From: Haberlea rhodopensis
Taxonomy: Eukaryota > Streptophyta > Magnoliopsida > Lamiales > Gesneriaceae
Direction: 5' to 3'
Length of the DNA stretch: 64,000 bases
NCBI GenBank assembly: GCA_907163345.1
Contig: CAJQUN010000056.1
Coordinates: forward strand, 2,170,001 to 2,234,000
Shown here: piece by piece, positions 23,816 to 35,161 of the stretch
Position numbering within the stretch: position 1 is the stretch's first letter
Layout: each line of letters begins with the position of its first letter
Program-made: the position numbers and the translations under genes
Notes under the pieces: model-generated
What the model saw: the letters and a program-made list of their open reading frames with translations, nothing else
Told to the model about the DNA's origin: nothing
The model's database searches: none

Positions 23816-23841
23816 ATCTTAAGACAATAACGTGCAATTCA

Positions 23842-24719
23842 ATGGCTTCTTCGAGTGCAACAACGACTTCTGTTCACCATGGTGAAAGGCCTGAAAAGTT
23901 CAATGGGAACGACTTCAAGCGGTGGCGACAAAAGATGCTATTTTACTTAACCACACTAAGTTTGGCAAGGTTCTTAACCGAGGAGCCTCCTACGGTTGAA
24001 GAATGAGAGACTGACACCCAAAATAGGGCGACTCTGGATGCATGGAATCAAAGCGACTTCCTATGCAAGAACTACATCCTAAACACGTTAAACAATAAAT
24101 TATATAATGTTTATTGTCTTGTGAAAACAGCGAAGGAACTTTGGGCATCGCTGGAAAAGAAGTACAAATCGGAGGATGCCGGCATGAAGAAATTCATAGT
24201 TGGACAGTTCCTGGATTTCAAGATGGTTGATACCAAGCCTGTGATGGCGCAAGTGCAAGATCTACAAGTGATCTTGCATGTCATTCATGCGGAAGGAATG
24301 AGTCTAAGTGATTCATTCCAAGTCACCGCTATAATTGAGAAATTGCCTCCTATGTGGAAGGACTTCAAGAACTATCTGAAACACAAACGAAAGGAGATGA
24401 GTCTTGAATACCTTGTGGTTCGATTACGAATCGAGGAGGACAACAAAGTTTCCGAGAGTAAAGCGGGTAGGTTTCAAATGGAACCACGGGCTAATCTAGT
24501 TGAACAAAGAACCAGATCAAAGCGCAAGTTTGACGGTACGGCCTCCAACAGTGACAAGGCGAAAAAGTTCAAAGGAAAATGCTATAAGTGTGGAAGCCCA
24601 ATCACATGGCAAATGATTGTCGTAGTAAAGACACTCGTGGGAAAGCAAAAGATCAAGTCAATGTGACCAAAGAAGATCGTCTGCCAATTGATTTGGATGA
24701 TCTAAAGCTTACCGCTTAA
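23842..24719 (+). pseudogene. Copia B gag
   Basis: It starts MASSSATTTSVHHGERPEKF and is colinear with the element A gag. There is an in-frame TGA at 24004-24006 (codon 55). A one-base loss in the zinc-knuckle codons near 24595 shifts the frame, so CYKCG is followed by out-of-frame sequence. The true end DLDDLKLTA with TAA lies at 24717-24719. The rest is open, so decay is slight. Confidence 0.88.
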
Positions 24720-25199
24720 ATTAGATTGTGTATCTTTGAAAGTTGTAAACTCCTAGAATGGAGTGATTCTAAATAAATGTAATATCGATATTTGTTGAAA
24801 GCAATAAAATTTATATATTACTTCTTGTAGTGAATCTTATGGTTTGATGCATGATTGTTAGAATCATTTAAACCATAGTTCACAGCACAAATTGTAATGT
24901 TAAATTTATTGCTTATATGTGCACTAAGTTAACAAAATCGTCATTCATTTATTAGAAGAATCGTAACATCTCTAGAGTTTACTCACAATGATGTTTGTGA
25001 TGGAAAGATTGTGCAAACTAGAAATGTGAGAAAAGTAATTTGTTACTTTATCAATGTTTGCACATGATATTGTTGTGCCTTTTTTGCTATGAAGCAAAAA
25101 CAAGGCCAGTGATGCGTTTAAACACTTCAAGAATGAGATTGGAATAAAATTTAGCAAATGAGTTTTGCTATGGGAAATTGTGAGTAGATTATACTTGTG

Positions 25200-25570
25200 T
25201 TGTCTAAATATTTGACGCTTAAGCTTGAATCTGCAAGACTATAAAATCTTGAATTCGAGTTTCTAAGCTTTGTACGCTTAAAACACAAGTGATAAATCGA
25301 AGCCAAAAATTTTGATTAGGCGTTGTAATATCTCAAATTGGTTCATTTTGAATTTCTAAGCTAGTACGCTTATAACATGAATTTGCAAGATTTAAAATCT
25401 TGAATTCAAGTTTTCTAAGTTAGTGCGCTTAAATTGTAAATTGTGAACCGAGTTGAGAATATTATCCAAGTTTCAACTTTTGTAAGCAAGTACGCTTAAA
25501 TCCAAAATTTTCAAGAAATAAAACTTGAATTTGGATTTGTAAGTCTATAACGCTTAGAACTTGAAACATG
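25200..25570 (+). repeat. Hairpin-repeat array of Copia B
   Basis: It has the same unit pattern as in element A. CAAGATTTAAAATCTTG at 25386-25402 is identical in A and B, and TACGCTTA or close variants recur five times. It sits between gag and the integrase C-terminal remnant. Confidence 0.65.
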
Positions 25571-25671
25571 AAAGTTTGAACGCCAGTGCACTTCGTTACT
25601 AACCGAAGTTGTGGGGGAAGCAATCCTGTTGGCCAACTACAATCTAAACTAAATACCACACAAAAGTAAGG

Positions 25672-26077
25672 ATGAAACTTCTTATGAGTTATGGAAAGGT
25701 CACAAGCCTTCCTACAAATACTTGAAAGTGTGGGGGTGCTTGGCTAAGGTTGAAGTACCAAAACCAAAGCAAGTGAAAATCGGGCCTAAAACAATAGATT
25801 GTGTATTTATTGGTTATGCTAACAATAGTAGTGCATATCGATTTTTAGTAAGTGATGTGCATAAAGGTACAATCACGGATCAAGAAATGTGGTAATTTTT
25901 GAAGAAGTATTTCCTTACAAAAGTAACAAGGAAATAAGCCCTAAGAAAAGGGTGTATGAAGAAGCTAACCGTGACTCTATTGAGGAAGTGGAACCACGAC
26001 GTAGCAAGAGAACCAAAGTGGCTAAGACTTATGGTCCTGACTTCATGAAAAACGGTATTCCTCAATGGGGAACTTGA
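25672..26077 (+). pseudogene. Copia B integrase C-terminal region and linker
   Basis: The first part reads ELWKGHKPSYKYLKVWGCLA and the FIGYANNSSAYRF motif, which mark the C-terminal part of Copia integrase. After a frameshift near 25880 the linker continues (FEEVFPYKSNKE, PRRSKRTKVAKTYGPDF). The catalytic core and the beginning of RT are missing. Confidence 0.8.
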
Positions 26078-27278
26078 GAATGAAATTTATATGAAACAAC
26101 ACAAGGGGTTTGTTGTTCCCGGACAAGAGAAAAAGGCGTGTAGACTCATTAAGTCATTGTATGGTCTTAAGCAAGCGCCAAAACAATGGCATGAAAATTT
26201 TGACAAAACTATGTTGTCAAATGGTTTCAAAATTAATGAGTGCGACAGATGTGTATATATGAAAAACACGCATAAAGCATATGTAATAGTATGTTTGTAC
26301 GTTGATGATATGCTCATAGTGGGAAGCAACTTAGAAATCATCAACGGGATAAAGAAAATGTTGATAAAACATTTTGAAATGAAATATATGGGTGAAGCTG
26401 ATGTGATACTTGGAATTAAAATCTCCAAGATATCCGAAGGACGAGTATTGTCGCAGTCTCATTATGTTGAGAAAATACTCGAGAAATTTCTTGCGAATGA
26501 TACATCATCTGTAAAAACACCCTATGACCCGAATCTACATTTGGTTAAAAACAAAGGGGACCCTGTCATGCAATTAGAATACTCAAGGATAATTGGCAGT
26601 CTCATGTATCTCATGAACTGTACACGTCCTGATATTGCATATGCGGTTGGCAAACTAAGTAGATTCACGAGCAATCCAAACAATGACCATCGGAAGGCAT
26701 TGACGAGGGTACTTAAATATTTAAGATACACCATGAACTATGGATTGTACTTTACAAGATATCCTGCTGTATTGGAAGGATACAGTGATGCAAATTGGAT
26801 ATCAGACACTCAAGACTCCAAGTCGACAAGTGGTTATGTGTTTACCATTGGAGGGGCTGCAGTGTCGTGGAAATCTACCAAGCAAACTTGTATTGCTAGA
26901 TCCACTATGAAATCTGAATTCATAGCTTTGGATAAAGTGGGAGAAGAAGCCGAATGACTTAGAAGTTTCTTGGAAGAAATTCCTTGTTGGGAAAAACATG
27001 TGCCTGCAATTAAAATACATTGTGATAGCCAATCTGCTATAAAAAGGGCACATAGTAGCATGTATAATGGTAAGTCTAGACATATACATCGTAGACACAA
27101 TACTATTAAACAGTTGATCTCAAATGACATTGTGTCCATTGACTACGTGAAGTCAAAGGAAAATATTGCGGATCCGCTCATGAAAGGCTTGTCTAGAGAT
27201 CAAGTATATAGTTTATCTAGGGGAATGGGATTAAAACCCTATAATCAAAATCTTGTGGTGGATACCCAACCTATGTGA
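26059..27278 (+). pseudogene. Copia B reverse transcriptase and RNase H
   Basis: The segment starts mid-RT (FLNGELENEIYM) with the N-terminal fingers deleted. It continues through SLYGLKQAPKQW, the intact catalytic YVDDML, and RNase H motifs (GYSDANWISD, SGYVFTIGGAAVSW, HCDSQSAI, HIHRRHNTI). The only break is TGA at 26958-26960, where the family has Trp (EAE-stop-LRSF). The frame reopens and runs to 27278. RT copies the RNA and RNase H degrades it. Confidence 0.9.
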
Positions 27279-27796
27279 CTGGAGATCCCAAGATCTAGGT
27301 TCAAAAGGGACAACCAAACTACAAGATTGTATAAACACCTTGGAGAATTAATCTCCGACCCATTCCTATGATAAAGGGGTGTAGCATGCAAAAAGGGTAC
27401 GAGGATAGTCAAAAGACCTTTAATGATTCCTAAGATATATTAGAATATGTCGGAGTATAGCGGGATACTCTTCTAGGAGATCACCTACGTAAGTGCAAAG
27501 TGTGGCCGCTTCAAAGAATGGAAAGCACTTATGAAACCAAGCGTGGTCCATGGCCGAACGGACACATCCGTAAGAAACCAATACGGAGGTTAGAATTGTT
27601 ATGGTGTGAGTTCAATTGTCTTGGTTTACACCAATGACTAAATAGTTCAAGACTATAAGTTCATTATTAAGTCAGTAAATCCGATTGAATACTACTACGG
27701 AAGATTCAAAGCCGCAAGCTATCTCTCCAGATGCCATAATAGTTCGTCAAAGCACTCAATTGCATACATGCATAAAATTTAATTCATGTGGGGGAT

Positions 27797-28399
27797 TGTT
27801 GGAAAAAGCGAAAGTTGGAAACGAAAAAGATGAATTAATTTTTTTTAAAGGCTGGATCGATCGAGCACAGTTGCTCGATCGATCGAGCGGACCAGAACTT
27901 TGTTTTTTGGTTGCTACAGGAGCTCGATCGATCGAGTTGGGTGCTCGATCGATCGAGCCCTGTTTCAGATTTATGAAATAGTATGTCCATTGATGTTTGG
28001 GGTGCGATTTTTGGCCAAATGGTGCCTCCAAATGGTGCCTCCAAATGGTGTCCTTTGGACTTGGTTTTATATAAAACCAACATGAACCCACTTGATTTTA
28101 TACTGAATTTCGAAATTCATTCACAATTTTTTAGTGAAATTTGAGAGCATTTGTTGTTCATCAAATTGAGTGCTTTGAACCTTTGTGGTTTGAGGACTTG
28201 TGATTTGGAGTGCTCCTATCACAAGTCATAGTCGTTGTATCTTGGGAGACAAATTGCCATAGAAAATCGTTAGCACCATAGCGAGGCAATATTGTCTTAA
28301 GGACGGAGATTATAAATCTCGCATCGACATAAAAAAATTGTTTTGAAGCCAGTGTTATTTTTCCTGAGATACATTTTGAGAGAAATCGTATAAACAACA
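27797..28399 (+). repeat. 3' LTR of Copia B (603 bp)
   Basis: It aligns along its length with the 5' LTR, including four palindromes and the complement segment. It has a short local duplication of GGTGCCTCCAAAT at about 28021-28048 that is absent from the 5' copy. Confidence 0.9.
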
Positions 28400-28404
28400 G
28401 TCCT

Positions 28405-29263
28405 TTGGGAGATAAAGGTTTTCGTTTGGAACAAAAGTTTCGACTAGTTGATTTGTTTCTCCCATGGTTCACCGTCGCGGAAAAGATGCCCGAAATAAAG
28501 GTCACCGTTTTAGTTCCTAACATTTCACGGAACAGCCACGACACGAATTTTCTAAAAATAGTATTAAAAAATATAAAAAGATTGAATATTTCAAAAAAAA
28601 TTATTTTTCATCTTCTTTAATTCGTAAATAATATTTAAAAGATTGTTTTTAAGAAAATAGCAAATTAAAATTTTTTTCTAAATCTTATGTACATTTTATT
28701 AAAACATATTTTTATCCGAAAATAAAAATAAAATACATAACTAAATGAAATATGTTCATTTAATTCTAATTAGTTAAATATTTAACTATTTTGTAAAATT
28801 ACTAAATCTTATGTACACTTTATTAAAACATAAATTTATTATTAATATCTCATATTTTTTTTATCATTTTATTTAAGAGAATTAAATTAATTCACAAATC
28901 ATTTAATTATGAATTTGTTAAAATACACATAAGAATTTATTCAATTAATTAAACACCAACTCGAGATGAGTACAAATTTTATATTTCCAATTCCATAATT
29001 CCACCGATAAATCGCCTTTTTTTGTCCGCGGAACACCTTTCCAAAGCAATATCCTTTACTATCTGGATCTTCATAACAGCAAGTGGCGTTCCAGTTCCGG
29101 AACGGGCGTTCCGGACCTGGAACGCCCATTAAGGTAAACCATGGTTTCTCCAACACCGTTGTGGCCATTCTCTATTAGAAGAGGAGAAGATGCTTTGTAT
29201 GATCTTGTTTGGATGTTACTCACCCTCTTTATTTCAACTCTAAAATCCTTTGCCTATTTATAG
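28405..29263. other. Spacer between Copia B and the following MITE
   Basis: No gene is supported. It begins with a short G/C-richer stretch (28405-28560) that was once joined to 23100-23213, followed by AT-rich DNA with two similar TAAATCTTATGTACA(T/C)TTTATTAAAACATA segments (about 28680 and 28804). Confidence 0.5.
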
Positions 29264-29617
29264 TAGGGGTGTTATTTGACCGGATTGAACCAATTTTGGT
29301 TACACGGTTTTTTGGAACCGGACCAATTCGGAATTCGGTTAGAAACCGGATTGGTTTCGGTTCCGGAGCTACCGGTTCCGGGTTGAACCGCTTGTGGTCG
29401 CGATAGATATCGTCACACAGAACGGCTCTTTCAGCCGTTGGCCACTAGAATTAATTTTTTTTTTTAAGAAAATTTCACCGGTGATTGGAACCGAAACCGG
29501 ATAGCCTGGAACCAGTAAGTTACCAGTTCCGGACCATTAGAACCAGTCGGACCAGTAACTTACCGGTTCTGGGCCAGTATCAAACTGTTGGCCTGGTTTC
29601 CGTTCCGAGCCAACCCT
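29264..29617. mobile_element. hAT-type MITE, right end uncertain
   Basis: It starts TAGGGGTGTTATTTGACCGG and is rich in CCGGTTC/GAACCGG, like the MITE at 6115 and the hAT end at 62790. The right end GAGCCAACCCTG resembles the inverse terminus, but no matching 8-bp duplication is visible. The end coincides with the breakpoint of a tandem duplication. Confidence 0.55.
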
Positions 29618-30739
29618 GTCCGTAAAGCACTCCCAAATTCTATAGCTTTGGATTTGAGAGGTTTTTCAACGTTCAAAATCCACTTAGCATCCTTTGACTT
29701 AACAGATAAACTCTGAAGATGACTGCTTGTATTATTCCAGCCTTCATAATTTTACTATCCTCAGAGTTTGTTATCAACTTTTGTCATTTAACAAAATTTT
29801 GATACACTATTCCAAATTAATAATTCATCAAAAGCGTTGGAAATTTCGAAGCTTAATAAATTAAAAGTAAGCAAGATAAAAATAGGCTTAATGAATTGAA
29901 ATTAAGCAATAAAAAAATCAAAAAACGAATGAAACAAGGGCAAAATGGAAATTTCCAGGCGCCAAAACACTGCCCAAAAAAATTCTGGACAGTGGCGCTG
30001 GCGCTGGGACGCAGAGTTTTGTAGGCGCCCTAGCTCCACTGAACGGTTGCACCTCTTGGCGTGCAGATGCGGTTTTTCATGGATTTGTGCCTCCAAATGG
30101 TGTCTTCTTAGTGACATATTATGACCTAGTATAAATAACAACATCCAATGATGAATTAACATCAAATTTTCAACCCCTGTCCGTAAAGCACTCCCAAATT
30201 CTATAGCTTTGGATATGAGAGGTTTTTCAACGTTCAAAATCCACTTAGCATCCTTTGACTTAACAGATAAACTCTGAAGATGACTGCTTGTATTATTCCA
30301 GCCTTGATAATTTTACTATCCTCAGAGTTTGTTATCAACTTTTGTCATTTAACACAATTTTGATACACTATTCCAAATTAATAATTCATCAAAAGCGTTT
30401 TAAATTTCGAAGCTTAATAAATTAAAAGTAAGCAAGATAAAAATAGGCTTAATGAATTGAAATTAAGCAAAGAAAAATCAAAAAAACGAATGAAACGAGG
30501 GCAAAATGGAAATTTCCAGGCGCCAAAACACTCCCCAAAAAAATTCTGGACAGTGGCGCTGGCGCTGGGACGCAGAGTTTTGTAGGCGCCCTAGCTCCAC
30601 TGAACGGTTGCACCTCTTGGCGTGCAGATGCGGTTTTTCATGGATTTGTGCCTCCAAATGGTGTCTTCTTAGTGACATATTATGACCTTGTATAAATAAC
30701 AACATCCAATGATGAATTAACATCAGATTTTCAAACCAA
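29618..30739 (+). repeat. 561-bp tandem duplication across the Copia C 5' boundary
   Basis: The unit 29618-30178 is repeated nearly identically at 30179-30739. Each unit contains about 217 bp of flanking DNA and the first about 344 bp of the Copia C LTR. The junction at about 30174 shows shared bases (AACC) between the two parents, as expected for microhomology-mediated duplication after insertion. Confidence 0.85.
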
Positions 30740-31032
30740 AAACACATATTTGTGAGAGAAAAGCAAGATCAAATTGTATATTATACACATTCATATCTTG
30801 TTCTTAAAAAGGAGAGTTTACAATTTTTGTTGTTGATGTTCTTGTAATTTGGTGTGCTACTATCACAAGATGAATACATTGTATCTTGGGAGGGGATTGC
30901 CTCACTCCAAAAGCACCGAGAGCAGGGCAAATTCCTCTTAAGGACAAAGTGTATTACACTTGCCTCGACTTTACAAAGTTCATCATTATTTTTCCTAAAC
31001 CGCAGACGGATTCCCATACAACGCAAACAACA
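29835..31032 (+). repeat. 5' LTR of Copia C, with partial tandem duplicate
   Basis: The first, partial LTR copy is 29835-30178. The second, full copy is about 30396-31032 (about 637 bp). The first base of the first copy is C rather than T. It contains the complement segment AAATTCCTCTTAAG (30929-30942). Confidence 0.8.
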
Positions 31033-31048
31033 ATCTTAATAGGAATTT
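31033..31048 (+). other. Putative primer-binding site of Copia C, complementary to its own LTR
   Basis: CTTAATAGGAATTT (31035-31048) pairs with AAATTCCTCTTAAG (30929-30942) at 13 of 14 positions. Both sides differ from elements A and B, yet pairing is kept. Confidence 0.6.
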
Positions 31049-31072
31049 TCAAGTAATACTTCTGGAAAAGAA

Positions 31073-31816
31073 ATGGCATCCACATCAACAAATCTTCCTG
31101 CAACACATGGAGAAAGGCCGTCAAAGTTCAATGATACAGATTTTAAAATGTGGCAAAAAAAATATGCTTTTCTATCTCAAAACTTGTGCTTGGCAAAGTT
31201 TTTGAAGGAAGATTCACCGACTATTGAAGAAGAAGAAGTTGATCCTCGGAAGAGGACCACTGTAGATGCATGTAATAAAAGTGATTTCCTAGCATAAACT
31301 ACATCTTGAATGGCTTTGATGATGCACTATACAATGTATTGTCAAGTCCGAACCGCAAAAGAATTCTGGAACATGCTTGAAAATAAATATAAGGCGGAAG
31401 ATGCCGGCCTTAAGAAGTTCATAGTGTGCGCTTCTTGGATTTCAAAATGGTAGACTCGAAATCCGTAGTGAGTCAAGTGCAAGAACTTCAAGTACTCTTG
31501 CACAAGATTCATGCGGAATGAATGAGACTCAAGGACTTGATTGTTCGACTAAGGATTGAAGAGATGAACAAAATGAGTGCGAGTCAATGTTATGGAATCA
31601 AGCAATCACGGAAATAAGAGAAAGAATCATGATGACCAACAACAATGGAACCTTAAAAGATTCAAGGAAAATTGCTTCATATGTGAGAAAACGAACCACA
31701 AAACAAAGGATTGTCGAGATAAGATAGACAATAAGAAGAAATCTAATGATCAGATCAACGTAACTGAATATGACAAGATGTCACACGATTTCTCTGATCT
31801 ATTGCTTACCGCTTGA
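31073..31816 (+). pseudogene. Copia C gag
   Basis: It begins MASTSTNLPATHGERPSKF, homologous to A and B gag, and is broken by a frameshift at about 31296, further indels and a deletion. The last frame carries the knuckle CFICEKTNHKTKDC and the conserved end FSDLLLTA with a stop at 31814-31816. Confidence 0.85.
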
Positions 31817-32319
31817 AATATTGTATTCGACATAGTTGTACTCTCCATAAAGGGAATTATTAAAAATAAATGTTGTGATCGTTACTCATCGATTGAAAGC
31901 AATACAGTTTATCATTATACTTATTCGTTGAGTCTTATGATTAATGATATGAGTATTTGAGTCATGTAATTATAATTCGCAACGCAAATATGTAATGCTA
32001 AAGTTATTGTTTTCTGTGAATGTTAACTTAAAAACATATGTGTGATACTTGTGTGGAGACTAAGTTAACTAAACAGTCATTCATTTGTTGAAAAACACAA
32101 CACCTCTAGAATTAATTCACATTGATGCTTGTAAACCAAAGTTTGTGCAAACTATAAGTGATGAAATGTAATCAGTTACTTTATTGATAGTTGCACCAGA
32201 TATTGTTATGGTTATTTGCTACGAAGCAAAAACAAGACCATAAAAATATTTAAACACTAAATGAATGTGAAGACCAGTTATGCAATTGAATTTATAAAGG
32301 AGAAATGTAGATTGATTCT

Positions 32320-32716
32320 ATTTGAGTTTTCTAAGCATTTTACGCTTAATAGTAGAATTTGCAAGAAATTAAATCTTGAATTCGAGTATTTTAAGTTTGT
32401 ATGCTTAAAATGAAAATGAAGAATCAAATGCCACAAAATTTGTGACTAGGGTGTGTTTTCATTTGATTCTATTTGAGTTGTCTAAGCATTTTGTACGCTT
32501 GAAGTTTGAGTTTGCAAGATAATTAGATCTTGAATTCAAGTCTTCTAAGCTTGTACGCTTAAAGTGCAAATTGTGAATCTAATACGAGAATTTTGTTCAA
32601 GTTTCAAATTTTGTAAGCAACCGCGTTTAAGTCAAAATTTTGCCAGACATAAAACTCTTGAATTTTGATTCTAAGTTAATAACGCTTAGAATTTGAAACA
32701 TGAAAGTTTGAACACC
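32320..32716 (+). repeat. Hairpin-repeat array of Copia C
   Basis: It has the same unit motif as in A and B (TTGCAAGA, AATCTTGAATTC, TACGCTTAAA), with its own substitutions, for example CAAGATAATTAGATCTTG. A second, weaker array lies at about 35580-35835 after the nested LTR. No reading frame is conserved. Confidence 0.6.
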
Positions 32717-32721
32717 ACTCT

Positions 32722-35156
32722 TGTGATGACCAGGGATTATAGATGTTAATCCCGGAGTGTTAATAACCCCTAAAGTTGTTTTACGTGGCGATTTGGAGTT
32801 TAATCGAGATGTTGGGCCTTCTGGGCTCGTTTATTTGGGTAGTTGGGATCGTTGGATCCCGAGGTTGAGATTGTATTCTCATTACGGTGAAAAACCTAAG
32901 AGTTGGGTTTTTAGTGTGTCTCGGGATCTGGGGTGCTTTGTGTGGGCACCGATAGGGGGTTTTGGAGTTAGAGAGAGTTTTTGAAAACAGATGATTTTTA
33001 ATGAATCATGATGTATTTGTGGGGCTATTAGTATTTCGGGGTATTTTTGCTATAAATACCAGTTGAACCCGAGATTTTAATTTTGAAAATCATTTTCTCC
33101 TCCAACCCGCCTCTCTCTCTCTCCCCGTCGATTTCCCGTTTGCCCCTACCCCCCGCGCACAAAAGCGCTTCGCCCGCCGCCGTCCGGCCGCCGTTCGGCG
33201 CGTCCGACCCGTCGCCGGCTTCGTCTCGTCCAGGCGCAGCTTCCCACACCAGCAATTCGAGGTTTAGTCGCGATTTGAGTTCGAATTTTACAGGAAAGCG
33301 TCGATCCCCAATTTCTAGGGTTCTTCGATTTCGGTCAATTTTCCTTCCGATTTTCGATTGGGTAACCTTCCTTACCCCTTTTCCATGCTTTTCATGTAAT
33401 TCCCTGCCTTTTTGTGTTGTAATGGTTCGAATTAATTCTCGAATTTCGTAGGGTTTGGGGTTCGAATTTGGGGGTTTTGGGCAGGGGCTGATGATTCTTG
33501 TTGTTGGTCGTTTAATTCATGTTCTAGATGTATTTTGGTGCTTGGTTGGGTTCGAATTTGTGATGCTAGGGTTCGAATTTTTGAGGGTGTTCTTGAGCAA
33601 TTTTTTGATATGTCGCATTCGTTTTCGCTCCGTGCTTGTGCCCTGCCCCGGGTCTTTTAAATGATTTATTGTCGTGTGTTGACAATATTTTGAGGGTTAT
33701 GGGTGTGCTTGAGCATGGGTTGCATGTTCGTAAATAATTGTGAATTATTTATCGTGTTAGCACATCGTTCCTCGGGGCATGGAACTCGAACAAGTCTGGC
33801 TCGAACTTCGGAGATTTAAGGTACGTGCGACGTACGAGCATTTCTTTATATGAGAGCATTTGTGAAATGCATAATGTATTTTGATTGCATTGAATAATTG
33901 TGCGTATGGTTATATATATATATATGTTGATATAACTAAGGAACGACCAAATCTTGATATCGCTGTCACAAGCGTGCGTGACACTAGAGTAGGATAACTC
34001 TTACATGATATATGGGGTACTGGATTTATATGACCAATGTAGGGCATTGAGATGCCTGAGAATGATCGTAGAATCATGTATTCATCATAAGACATTTGAG
34101 ATGTCTAAGTATAATGGAGAATTGGTAAAATAAATGCTAGGCATATGAGCTATCTGTGATTGATAGCGAGGTTGGGAAATCAGTATTAGATATTGAGATA
34201 TCTATTTTTGCATGTTTAATGAGTTTGGAATCACTATCTGTTGATATCCGAGAATTAGGCATGCGATGAGTTAATCAATGTGTTGATTTACTGATTTTTG
34301 AGATTTGATGAGTTTGATGATTGTGAGAACAGGGACAGTACACGGAATCCCGGATGAGGACGTTGCCATCCAGGGTGTATCGTTTAAATTCATTAGTATT
34401 TACTTTTGTTGTAAATTATGAATTTCATTATTGTGATTATGGGATTTTGTGTATTGGTATGCTCACCCCGTTGGGGGCTGTCTCTGTTGGGGCAGGTGAA
34501 CAGGTACATCGATGGCTGTGGAGCTGAGCTCGAGCTGTTGATTGGATGTACTCCCAGGATCGTGGTACCAGGGCTTGATGGAGCACGGTATCTTATAGAG
34601 TACTTATATACACCTGAGGGTTATATACATATTCATGATGCTCGCATGTGAGCATGGTTATACTTGTATATGGGTTGTATATAAAGGCATGAGCCTTTCT
34701 CTCTGGCTGGGAATATAAAGGCATGAGAGTCATTAGTGTATTATGTGGATATTGAAACCCACTTTTATTGTCATATGTGTGGTGTCTTCCCTGGCTGGGA
34801 ATTTACTTGGTATTGCTGTATTCTGATGAGTATTATGTTTTCCCTGGCCGGGAATTATGTTATGTGTTGTGCTTTTATTTCGGGATAGCTCTATTTATGG
34901 GGAGACTCTGCCCAAATTTTTATAAAAGTCCACAATGTAAAAAGTGGCACAAAGGGGATGGTAATGGGCGAACTTAATGAGTCTATTTGTTGTTAGGCTG
35001 ATGATCTTATGACATTGGGTATTAAAGAAAATTTTGTAATTGCCTTTCAATGGTAAAGTATCATCTGAGCTTCCCGATTGACTTTTTATTGAAAGCATGT
35101 GCCACACATAGTGGTTAATACACTAATCAAGGGTTAAGGGCTATGGGGTCCTTACA
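32722..35156 (+). mobile_element. Solo LTR of a Gypsy-like element nested in Copia C (2435 bp)
   Basis: The insert begins TGTGATGACCAGGG, ends GGGGTCCTTACA and is flanked by exact 5-bp duplications ACTCT (32717-32721 and 35157-35161). No internal gag-pol is present, so it is a solo LTR left by recombination. It has a TATA-like CTATAAATACC (about 33050) followed by a CT-rich segment, an (AT)n run at about 33910, and a local repeat of GGCTGGGAAT, TAAAGGCATGAG at 34680-34860. Open frames inside it look spurious. The Gypsy assignment is inference from length and ends. Confidence 0.82.
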
Positions 35157-35161
35157 ACTCT

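Larger units (their letters stand above)
23219..28399 (+). mobile_element. Copia element B, best-preserved member of the A/B/C family
   Basis: LTRs at 23219-23815 and 27797-28399 start TGTTGGAAAAAG and end AAACAACA. Exact target duplications GTCCT lie at 23214-23218 and 28400-28404. It contains gag with one nonsense codon and one frameshift, a hairpin array, the integrase C-terminus, and an RT-RNase H segment interrupted by a single stop. A polypurine tract GTGGGGGAT precedes the 3' LTR. Integrase core and RT N-terminus are deleted. Confidence 0.92.

Noticed and set aside
29256..29626. 8-bp target duplication for the MITE at 29264
   Set aside because: The left flank ATTTATAG and right flank TCCGTAAA do not match; the right end may have been altered by the adjacent duplication.
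33083..33451. 122-codon open frame beginning MKIIFSSNPPLSLSPSIS
   Set aside because: It lies inside the solo LTR, in its CT-rich promoter-proximal part, and has no domain. Composition explains the open frame.
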